The notes under the pieces are model-generated. The model had not been told where the DNA came from and did not search any database. It saw only the letters and a program-made list of their open reading frames with translations. A DNA stretch of 64,000 bases from Nematostella vectensis. Its lineage: Eukaryota > Cnidaria > Anthozoa > Actiniaria > Edwardsiidae. This document shows positions 45,532-57,800 of this stretch, piece after piece (within the stretch, counting starts at the first letter, position 1; each line of letters begins with the position of its first letter). The stretch covers positions 2,975,501 through 3,039,500 of the forward strand of contig NC_064035.1 in assembly GCF_932526225.1 (NCBI RefSeq). Reading direction: 5' to 3'. Both the position numbers and the translations under genes were made by a program.

Positions 45532-46330
45532 TCCCCGTCAGATATCAAATGGTCGGTCCCTTACCTTCCCCTCAGATATCAAATGGTCGGTCCGTTACAC
45601 TCTCCGTCAGATATCAAATGGTCGGTCCCTTACCTTCCCCTCAGATATCAAATGGTCGGTCCGTTACACTCTCCGTCAGATATCAAATGGTCGGTCCCTT
45701 ACCCTTCCCGACAGATATCAAATGGTCGGCCCCTTACCCTCCCCGACAGATATCAAATGATCGGTCCCTTACCCTCCCCGACAGATATCAAATGGCTGGT
45801 CCCTTACCCTCCCCGCCAGATATCAAATGGTCGGTCCCTTACCTTCCCCTCAGATATCAAATGGTCGGTCCCTTACCCTCCCTGCCAGATATCAAATGAT
45901 CGGTCCCTTACCCTCCCCGACAGATATCAAATGGTCGGTCCCTTACCCTCCCCGTCAGATATCAAATGGTCGGTCCCTTACCTTCCCCGTCAGATATCAA
46001 ATGGTCGGTCCCTTACCCTCCCCGTCAGATATCAAATGGTCGGTCCCTTACCCTCGCTGTCAGATATCAAATGGTCGGTCCCTTACCCTCCCCGTCAGAT
46101 ATCAAATGTTAGGTCCCTTACCCTCCCCGTCAGATATCAAATAGTCGGTCCCTTACCCTCCCCGTCAGATATCAAATGGTCGGTCCCTTACCCTCCCCGT
46201 CAGATATCAAATGGTCGGTCCCTTACCCTCCCAGTCAGATATCAAATGGTCGGTCCCTTACCCTCCCCATCAGATATCAAATGGTCGGTCTCTTACCCTC
46301 CCCGTCAGATATCAAATGGTTGGTCTCTTG
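45532..46330. repeat. 35-bp minisatellite between PDE11 and ALS2
   Basis: About 23 copies of CAGATATCAAATGGTCGGTC plus CCTTACCCTCCCCGT. Long open frames across it on the + strand (up to 255 codons) are by-products of the repeat, because 35 is not a multiple of 3 and all three frames stay open. Confidence 0.97.
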
Positions 46331-46666
46331 GGCGGGTTCAAGAATTCTAAAAATGCCGATTGTAATTGGCAAAACATCTGCTATAATATTGAATTTTAAA
46401 ATACCCTCCAATATCCCCCCTTCTCTGTACACAATAAAAAATACAATTAAAAATCTACCAAACATAAAAATATCAAATCCGTAACCGATGATTTTGGCAA
46501 ATGATATGCCCTCATGCATATAATACTGCCTCTTTCCCCCCGGCCTAACGCGAGACGCTTCTTGGTCGATGTGAGGTCAGATAAATATTACTCTACGTAT
46601 CTACACTACTTTGTTGCGCACGACAGCAGTTTGACATTATCTGCCAGTTGAAGCATGGTTCTTCGC

Positions 46667-49600
46667 TTAGCCCTTTTCATTTTGGATTTGAAAGAAGCAT
46701 GCCTGTGGGGAAATAATTTTTGATTATGGTCACATGACCTAGGTAGCCCTGACAGCCAAAGTGGTCAATGTGTATTTTTACCCATGCTATTTGGATGATG
46801 GACTTTCTACTCAGTCAAGACATAATTTTATTGAAGATAAAAAAATCCCGGCACCCTCAAATAAAAATAACTGACGTCGGAATTGTTATGTCACAGTCAT
46901 GCCGCCCGTTTAATCCAAGATGGCTTTCGTAATGAGTATTTGTCTGGCTTTTTCTTAAAAGATACCTTTGGTCCCCTGCAAGCGAGCTATCTACTGTGTA
47001 GATAGTAGCATCTTTGAGTGTGGTGGACATGTGTGATGATCTTGTACATCTAGGCAGGGTACATCATGTACAAGTTCACCCACATGTCAGCCACACTGAA
47101 AGGTACTACAAACTACACAATCAATACCCTGCCTAGATGTACAAGATCATAACCCTAGCCTTGAGGCCGTTGTCAAGTTGGCAATTGAAGCGTTTTGTTG
47201 TGTTTCTAAAGCTATTTTAATAGGGGACTTGCGCTAAGAGATCACGTGACCTTTCTGGGTGGCAAATTCAAAACAAAAAATCAAACAAAAAAAATTAGAA
47301 ATGGTGCGCCCGTCACACCAGAATCGACGAAAAAATAAAATCTTTAAATGAAACTAAACCCGTTCATAAAACAAAACACGGCTTTTTTCGTAAGCGCTGA
47401 ATAAGTTGCTTTATGTTGCTGTTATTTTGCCGCTAAAACCCCGAGCGCGCGCTAGTTTGCCACCCAAACGGTCACGTGATCTCTAAGCGCAATTCGCCTG
47501 TTGTACCTTGAGTGTCGTGAACATGTGACCTTGTTCCCCTACATGTACATGGGCATCCACCATATCATCGATGAAGTGGATCTCTGATCCGAGGTGAGGA
47601 ATCCTAGGTGGTGCGGAAAAACAAAATTTTAAAGATCACCTTTCAGCTCTTTAACATTCGCAGAATACAACGTAAATATCTGAGTTTAAAGAACGCATAA
47701 TGTTGACCATGACAACACACCAAGTGTTACGGTAATTTACCTCAAACTTTTACAATGTGGAATGTTATCCGAAGGGTAATGTTTTGCCCTGTAGTTTACA
47801 TTTGGTTACGCGGCCAAAGGAACCCGCTCTAGTTTCTCCCGTGTAGAATAACAGGTTTTGCCCTCTTCAAAAATCCAAGCTTTGAACCTGACTCAAAACT
47901 GGGTCTGCAGAGCACTCCTCGGGTAGCGAATCTCGAATCACAAGGCATATGACATTACCTTGCACGTATAACGACGAAATGGAACACTGGAAACAAGTCA
48001 TCGAGGGAAACCAGCTTCTCTTCGCCTCTCCAGAATCGCTCAACATCCTACAACCAAGGAATAATCCTTTGTTGAAATTCCAATTTCATCATCTTTATTA
48101 TAACCACGCGAGCTGTTTGAGCCAAAAACATTTAGCGAGGTCGACACGCGTAAAGCATACTGATAAAGTGGAACTGTGTAAAATAACAAGGGTTCGATAC
48201 AAGGCGATGCACTGTCTTCATTACAACGCCCTTGTGGCAACAGGGAAAAGGGATCACACAGCATTGGATGTGTAAAATAACAAGGGTTCGATGCAAGGCG
48301 ATGCACTGTCTTCATTACAACGCCCTTGTGGCAACAGGGAAAAGGGATCACACACCATTGGATGTGTAAAATAACAAGGGTTCGATACAAGGCGATGCAC
48401 TGTCTTCATTACAACGCCCTTGTGGCAACAGGGAAAAGGGATCACACACCATGGGATGTGTAAAATAACAAGGGTTCGATGCAAGGCGATGCACTGTCTT
48501 CATTAAAACGCCCTTGTGGCAACAGGGAAAAGGGATCACACACCATGGGATGTGTAAAATAACAAGGGTTCGATGCAAGGCGATGCACTGTCTTCATTAA
48601 AACGCCCTTGTGGCAACAGGGAAAAGGGACCACACACCATAAGATGTGTAAAAAGCACGGTAGTTGCAGACTATAATTCCAACAACGTTGGCGCTTTATT
48701 CTACAGCTGCATGTAGACCAGATAAAAACACCAGACAGACCTGGTTGATCTTTTCGAAGGTTGTCTTGAGGCATGCAAGCTTTTCCATCGGACTAAGCTT
48801 TGTACTAAAGGAAAAAGAAATAGAACAAGTACTCGAATTATTGTGATGTGGAATGCAGATTAACCATGAGCATGGAGTTACTTCATACAAATCACGAGTA
48901 TTTCATTTGCGATTGAATCTTTTGGATGGAATGCATATTCTTCATTGGCTAAACGCATCTTTTATCCGCACCAGGGGGTTGAGGACCTCAAAAATCCTGG
49001 GGGGGGGGGGGGCTTCCAGAGGCCTATGTTTCCAGGAGGGGGATGGCAACGAAGAAGAAATTCTGATGGGAGGGGGAGCATTTCCAGACGGGGAGGGGGG
49101 GGGGGGGAGGGGGTTACACAAATTTTTTTTTTTGGGGGGGGGGAGGAGCTCTGTAATTTTTCCAGAGGGGCGGGGGAAAGTAGGCCAGAAATTCCAGGGG
49201 GAGTGGTATCTGGAGCCCGATGATTCCAGAGGGGAGGGGGTATAAATACTTATATCCCCAGCCCCCCGGTGCAGATAAAAGATGCAATCAGCCATTGGCA
49301 GGCAGTGTTTAGATCTAGATCATGTTGTAATCATAATATTACCTCATTTGCTGGAGTTCCTCCACGGCACTCACATAATGATGAACATCACAGCTCTCTT
49401 CGCCTTCCTGCAATCGATGTATAAATGATGATCTTATATAAAACCTTTTATATAAAACGATGTGTCCGATGGTGTCAAGTAAAAAGGGCCGACTTTCCAG
49501 CAAGAAGTACCGTGATTGGTCCAATAAAACCATTTATATAAAACGACGTGTCCGATGGTGTCAAGTAAAAAGGGCCGACCATTTATATAAGACGACGTGT

Positions 49601-51758
49601 CCGATGGTGTCAAGTAAAAAGGGCCGACCTTCCAGCAAGAAGTACCGTGATTGGCCCAATGAGCCCCGCCGCTTTTATTTTATTTAATGTCAAATGTCAG
49701 GCGTTTATTCGGGGGGAGGGGAGGGGCACTTTTAACAGCGTACAAGGGGTAAAAATCCTCCCAGGACCAAAAAAAACAAGCTTTAAATTTAAAAATATTG
49801 TGGCAGGTAGAACTGTCATCTTTACTTCCCTTCTAACCTACTCTCCCCCTCGTCATCGAAATATATCAAGCGCAACATGTTTAAGCGAGACGCTTTTTCG
49901 GGAAGGCGCTTATACATATTTTCCCTCAAAGGAAAGACGCTTATTCGGGGAGGCACAAAACATATTTTCGCTCTAAGGGGAGACCCTTATTTGGGAAGGC
50001 GCTAATTCATTTTTTCCCTCTAAGGAAAGACGCTTACTCGTGGTAGGCGCTTTGTCCCTTAGGCGAGGCGCTTACTCGAGGAAGGCGCTGTAGGTCTTAC
50101 AAGCAATAACGGTAATAATAACGGTAAGCAAGGGCTTACTTTCAAGTGCTGCCAACTAAAATGCATTTAAGTTTCGTTTCGTATACAACAAGTAAAATAT
50201 AATAGTACTCAATTTACTTTTGAAGGAGAGCGGCTACCATCAGTCAACCAGAATTGCCTGAAATCACAAAGGTAGATTTTACACTTGCAAGCATGTCCAC
50301 GTCATTGTATGTTTGATACTGAACTTCACTATCAAAACTTTCTTGTTTAAGACTGAAAGTCTGTAAGTTAAAAATTAAACGTCGCCGTTTCATAGAAGTC
50401 AACAACATTGCCTAGGCTAAGCATCCCGCCACGTACCGTCTAACGTCCACATACGTATCGTCTAACGTCCACATACGTACCGTCTAACGTCCACATACGT
50501 ACCGTCTAACGTCCACATACGTACCGTCTAACGTCCACATACATACCGTCTAACCTCCACATACGTACCGTCTAACGTCCACATACGTACCGTCTAACGT
50601 CTACATACGTACCGTCTAACGTCCACATACGTACCGTCTAACGTCCACATACGTACCGTCTAACGTGCACATACGTACCGTCTAACGTCCACATACGTCA
50701 TCAAGGCAGTGTCGGATCGCTTGTTGAGAAGCAGGATGCGTTCCCAGTACTTGCTATCGCTGGGTTCGTTGTGCAGGGCGTAGAGGGTGAAGAGTGGCGG
50801 GTACAGGCGGGGTAATAGCACGGGGTGCAGCACGGCACTGCTACTGGTCGATTCCTCGGTGTGGTGTTTGCTGATTCCGCTCACTGTGTCCGTGGCTAGG
50901 TGCACGTAATCCTCGTTAGGAAGCTCGGGAAACAACAATCTGTCGAGGTGATCAATGGTAAGAGTGATGAAGTCAGCAGGTGGCTTTGTTGCCTTGTTTA
51001 TGTGATAGCAAAGAAAGGTTTGATAGACAAGGCTACCAATCATGGTAACTCCTCCTGATTGGCTAGCCTTGTAAACCTTTGTAGAGAGGGGACAAGCTAT
51101 AGGCAGGAGCCAAGTCACAGAATATTACAAGAAGCAACACGAATAACCGAACACAAAGCATAAAAACACCAAATCGTACAACTTTAGCGATAGCTTATGT
51201 ATGGTTAGTGAGATCAAGCTAACCTAACTCAAATAACACGATAGCTTGGGGACAGTGGTTGGACTAAATTTCCAATTTTGTTGAACAGTAAGCTTTACCA
51301 AGGTGACTGCATGCTTACTCCTACCACGATATTTTCATTTCATATACGCTCTCACCGCGTTATCCTGTATATCCTGTGCGTGAAGGACTTGGCCTCTGCA
51401 ACAGCGTGAGCCAGCAGGCGCCGATGTGTGCCCATGCCCAGGTAGGTGGCCCGGTAGGCGTATACAAGAGCTGATACGAGCTCTCCTAACGGATGGCAGC
51501 TCATGTCAAACGCCTGCAAGGAAGAAAATGGCAAATGGAGATGTTGAAGCCGAGAGAATTGCGACAGACATATATACCGCTTATGGAACTTATATAACCA
51601 CATTGAATTTATTGGTGATGATGATAAGGTTTTAGTCATGGAAGTTTGTGGTGATCAATATGATCATGGTTATAATATTGGTGATGATGGTGATGATGAT
51701 GGTGATCGTGATGACGATGGTGACTGTGATGGCGATGGCGATGGTGATTGTGATGACT

Positions 51759-51809
<51 letters not shown>

Positions 51810-54800
51810 ATGTTATTGATAGTATTGATAACAGTGATGTGTGATGATAAGGGCTTGCTCGTATACCTTGGACAAGTAGTCTTGCAAAGCTTGCGCGTCC
51901 AAAGTGTATTTCCCGCTTCGCTCCATCTCGTTACCCACATTAAATAGCTGCTGGAGAACATCATGTTTGGCGTGAGCCGGCCTTCCATCGTGACTGCTCA
52001 TCAGCGCCCGCGATATACACTTCCACGCAGTCAATGGTTCCGCGTCCTGATCACCTTCACAACCTAACTTTTCACGGCATTCATGGAACAGCGCCTGCCA
52101 TTTACGGTCGGGAGAAACAAATGCCTTCATCTCAGGTTCGCTAAAAAGAATCAGTTTTTTTTAAAGGATGGAAATACGATGTTTTAGCTGGCATTGCTTA
52201 AAGGCGATGCTAAACATGGACGCTATTTGGACTCAAAATGGTGGTTAATATTACACAGTGGAATACCTGGGCGACTTTGCTCCTGTATCCTTCTCTTTTT
52301 TGGTGAACACGCCATTAATCTTGATGCCATCTCCCCACTGGCCAAGAAACGTGCCGTCTAGACAGTCCCCAGATGGCAGAGTGAGGGTGCCCTAAACACA
52401 ACAAAAACGTCTGTATACGGTACGAGAAAACACCTAGATACGATACGAGAAACACCCAGATACGATATGAAAAAACATCCAATTATGATAAGAGAAAACA
52501 CCCAGATACGATACAAGAAAACACCCAGATAACATAAGATAAACACCCAGATACGATACGAGAAAACGCCCAGATACGATAAGAGAAAACACCCAGATAC
52601 GATACGAAAAAACACCCAGATACGATACGAGAAAACACCCAGATACGATAGGATAAAACACCCAGATACGATACGAGAAAACACCCAGATACGATACGAG
52701 AAAACACCCAGATACGATACGAGAAAACACCCAGATACGATACGAGAAAACACCCAGATACGATAAGAGAAAACACCCAGATACGATACGAGAAACACCC
52801 AGATACGATACGAGAAAACACCCAGATATGATACGATAAAAAAAAACCAGATGCGATACAAGAAAACACCCAGATATGATACGAGAAAACACCCAGATAC
52901 GATAAGAGAAACACCCAGATACGATACGATAAAACACCCAGATATGATACGATAAAACACCCAGATACGATACAAAAAAACACCCAGATACGATACGATA
53001 CGAGAAAACACGCAGATACGATACGAGAAAACATCCAGATACGATACGAGAAAACACCCAGATATGATACGAGAACACACCCAGATACGATACGAGAAAA
53101 CACCCAGATACGATACGAGAAAACACCCAGATACGATACGAGAAAACACCCAGATATGATACGAGAAAACACCCAGATACGATACGAGAAAACACCCAGA
53201 TACGATACGAGAAAACACCCAGATACGATACGAGAAAACACCCAGATACGATACGAGAAAAAAACCCAGATACGATAAGATAAAACACCCAGATACGATA
53301 CGATAAAACACCCAGATATGATACGATAAAACACCCAGATACGATACGGGAAAACACCCAGATACTATACGTAGATACTATACGATACGATAAAACACCC
53401 AGATACGATACGATAAAACACCCAGATATGATACGATAAAACACCCAGATATGGTACGATAAAACACCCAGACACGATACGATAATACACCCTGATACGA
53501 TATGATAAAACACCCAGAAACGATACGATAAAACACCCAGATATGATACTATAAAAAAAAAACCAGAAACGATACGAGAAAACACCCAGATACGATACGT
53601 AGATACTATACGATACGATAAAACACCCAGATACGATACGATAAAACACCCAGGTACGATACGATAAAACACCCAGATATGATACTATAAAAAAAAAGCG
53701 TGTATGAGGGTATGATCTTGAAGGAGGAGGGTATGGCGTGAATGAGGGTATGATCTTAAAGAAGGAGGGTATGGCGTGTATGAGTGTGTGATCTTAAAGA
53801 AGGAGGGTGTGGCGTGTAGGAGGGTATGATCTTAAAGAAGGAGGGTGTGGCGTGTATGAGGGTATGATCCTAAAGAAGGAGGGTATGGCGTGTATGAGGG
53901 ATGATATTAAAAAAGGAGGGTATGGCGTGTATGAGGGTATGATCTTGAAGGAGGAGGGTATGGCGTGAATGAGGGTATGATCTTAAAGAAGGAGGGTATG
54001 GCGTGTGTAAGTGTGTGATCTTAAAGAAGAAGGGTGTGGCGTGTATGACGGTATGACGGTATGATCTTGAAGGAGGAGAGTATGGCGTGAATGAGGGTAT
54101 GATCTTAAAGAAGGAGGGTATGGCGTGTATGAGTGTGTGATCTTAAAGAAGGAGGGTATGGCGTGTATGAGGGTATGATCCTAAAGAAGGAGGGTATGGC
54201 GTGTACGAGGGTATGATCTTGAAGAAGGAGGGTATGGCGTGTATGAGGGTGTGATCTTAAAGAAGCCAAGTAAACAATGTTAAGAACCGTGTACAGGGCT
54301 CCATTTTGGACTACGAGGCTCTCGTCGCGATGTCTAGATAATTATCCTTTATTACAATTTGTACGTTGCTATGGGTTTGACAAGTGTCTCTAATAAGAGG
54401 CTGACGTGTTTACCTTGCCCGACAATTGGCAGTGCCCAGAGAATTCTCCTTCAAAAATGGTGTTGTCATCACAAAGCAGTAATCCGTGTCCCTAAAAAAC
54501 AAGACACGGTCATTGAGAACAGTGTCAAAGTTTGTATAAGAATACGACACAATTATGAGAACAGTGTCAAAGTTTGTATCAAAACAAGACACGGTCATTG
54601 AGAACAGTGTCAAAGTTTGTATAAAAAAGACACGGTTATTGAGAACAGTGTCAAAGTTTGTATAAAACTAAGACACGATTATTGAGAACAGTGTCAAAGT
54701 TTGTATAAAAAAAGACACGATAATTGAGAACAGTGTCAAAGATTGTTCAAAAAAGACACGATTATGAAAACAGTGTCAAAGTTTGTATAAAAATAAGACA

Positions 54801-57800
54801 CGATTATGAGAACGGTGTCAAAGTTTGTATAAAAATAAGACACGATTATGAGAACAGTGTCAGTTTGTATAAAAAACAAGACACGATTATGAGAACAGTG
54901 TCAAGGTTTGTATAAAAAAGACACGATTATGAGAACAGTGTCAAAGTTTGTATAAAAAAGACACGATTATGAGAACAGTGTCAAAGTTTGCATCAAAACA
55001 AGACACGGTTATTGAGAACAGTGTCAAAGTTTGTATAAAAATAAGACACGATTATGAGAACAGTGTCAAAGTTTGTATAAAAAAACACGGTTATTGAGAA
55101 CAGTGTCAAAGTTTGTATCAGAATAAGACACGATTATGAGAACAATGTCAAAGTTTGTATAAAAATAAGACACGATTATGAGAACAGTGTCAAAGTTTGT
55201 ATAAAAATAAGACACGATTATGAGAACAGTGTCAAAGTTTGTATAAAAAAGACACGATTATTGAGAACAGTGTCAAAGTTTGTATAAAAATAAGACACGA
55301 TTATGAGAACAGTGTCAAAGTTTGTATAAAAATAAGACACGATTATGAGAACAGTGTCAAAGTTTGTATAAAAATACGACACGAATTATGAGAACAGTGT
55401 CAAACTTTGTAAATCTTGGGCAAGGGTAGGAATTCGAAAAATTAATTCCAATCAATGATAACCATAAATCTTTTGACAGTAATATTAGGTGCATATTCCA
55501 AACTTACGGTGAGTTTTCCTTGAACGAGAACAGTGTCAAAATTTGTATAAAAATAAGACACGATGACTTAAAAGCGAAGCCAAACTCAATAGAGAAATCG
55601 AAGTACTTACGGTGGTGAGTTTTCCTTGAACGAGAACAGTGTCAAAGTTTGTATAAAAATAAGACACAATGACTTAAAATCGAAGCCAAACTCAATAGAG
55701 AAATCGAAGTACTTACGGTGAGTTTTCCTTGAACGAGAACAGTGTCAAAGTTTGTATAAAAATAAGACACGATGACTTAAAAGCGAAGCAAAACTCAATA
55801 GAGAAATCAAAGTACTTACGGTGGTGAGTTTTCCTTGAACGAGAACAGTGTCAAAGTTTGTATAAAAATAAGACACGATGACTTAAAAGCGAAGCCAAAC
55901 TCAATAGAGAAATCGAAGTACTAACGGTGAGTTTTCCTTGAACGAGAACAGTGTCAAAGTTTGTATAAAAATAAGACACGATGACTTAAAAGCGAAGCCA
56001 AACTCAATAGAGAAATCGAAGTACTTACGGTGAGTTTTCCTTGAACGAGAACAGTGTCAAAGTTTGTATAAAAATAAGACACGATGACTTAAAAGCGAAG
56101 CCAAACTCAATAGAGAAATCGAAGTACTTACGGTGAGTTTTCCTTGAACGAGAACAGTGTCAAAGTTTGTATAAAAATAAGACACGATGACTTAAAAGCG
56201 AAGCCAAACTCAATAGAGAAATCGAAGTACTTACGGTGGTGAGTTTTCCTTGAACGAGAACAGTGTCAAAGTTTGTATAAAAATAAGACACGATGACTTA
56301 AAAGCGAAGCCAAACTCAATAGAGAAATCGAAGTACTTACGGTGAGTTTTCCTTGAACGAGAACAGTGTCAAAGTTTGTATAAAAATAAGACACGATGAC
56401 TTAAAAGCGAAGCCAAACTCAATAGAGAAATCGAAGTACTTACGGTGAGTTTTCCTTGAACGAGAACAGTGTCAAAGTTTGTATAAAAATAAGACACGAT
56501 GACTTAAAAGCGAAGCCAAACTCAATAGAGAAATCGAAGTACTTACGGTGAGTTTTCCTTGAACGAGAACAGTGTCAAAGTTTGTATAAAAATAAGACAC
56601 GATGACTTAAAAGCGAAGCCAAACTCAATAGAGAAATCGAAGTACTTACGGTGGTGAGTTTTCCTTGAACGAGAACAGTGTCAAAGTTTGTATAAAAATA
56701 AGACACGATGACTTAAAAGCGAAGCCAAACTCAATAGAGAAATCGAAGTACTTACGGTGAGTTTTCCTTGAACGAGAGCAGTGTCAAAGTTTGTATAAAA
56801 ATAAGACACGATGACTTAAAAGCGAAGCCAAACTCAATAGAGAAATCGAAGTACTTACGGTGAGTTTTCCTTGAACGAGAACAGTGTCAAAGTTTGTATA
56901 AAAATAAGACACGATGACTTAAAAGCGAAGCCAAACTCAATAGAGAAATCGAAATACTTACGGTGGTGAGTTTTCCTTGAACGAGAACAGTGTCAAAGTT
57001 TGTACAAAAATAAGACACGATGACTTAAAAGCGAAGCCAAACTCAATAGAGAAATCGAAGTACTTACGGTGAGTTTTCCTTGAACGAGAACAGTGTCAAA
57101 GTTTGTATAAAAATAAGACACGATGACTTAAAAGCGAAGCCAAACTCAATAGAGAAATCGAAGTACTTACGGTGGTGAGTTTTCCTTGAATGAGAACAGT
57201 GTCAAAGTTTGTATAAAAATAAGACACGATGACTTAAAAGCGAAGCCAAACTCAATAGAGAAATCGAAGTACTTACGGTGAGTTTTCCTTGAACGAATGT
57301 GCCTTGAGTGTAGACGCCATCCAGTGTAACAATTACTCCAGCGCCCTGCCGAATATCATTGTCCCACATGCCCATGTACTTCTCCCCCCTGACACAAACA
57401 AACTTATTAATAACAGCAGGTCCAGTGGGGGAGAGCCCATATACTTCTTCCCCTGCCACAAACAACTGTAATATTAATCATAGCAGATCAAGTATGGGGG
57501 AGCCTTCCAGAGAGCCCAAACCTTTGGCTAAGGTCTATGAAGATTTTTAAACCCTTGTAAAAATAAAAACAAGGTAAAAAGTATAAGAATCAGCCAAGAA
57601 CAAACACACGAATACCTTAGAGCCGCACACAAGACCTGGTGGCAGCGTACCTTATGACATCATCCATAGTGCCGTATCCGTTCTTCCTGTCAGCGGACCA
57701 CTCGCCAATGTACACGCTAGCAGCAGAGGAAGACATGGCGCCATAACTCATGACCCCGTGACCGTGGCGCGTGTTGTCCCGCCAATGCCCCGTGTAGGTG

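Noticed and set aside
45455-46484. Open frames up to 255 codons on the + strand (SDIKWSVPYPP periods)
   Set aside because: A 35-bp satellite keeps every frame open. No start context, domain or conservation signal.
48942-49295. Frames with Pro-rich or Gly-rich products
   Set aside because: Translation of a G-run low-complexity tract in an ALS2 intron.
52358-53672. Open frames of 283-412 codons on the minus strand with [14 protein letters not shown] periods
   Set aside because: They run through a 23-bp satellite, are open in all three frames, and lie in an ALS2 intron. The hydrophobic repeats are a by-product of the unit.
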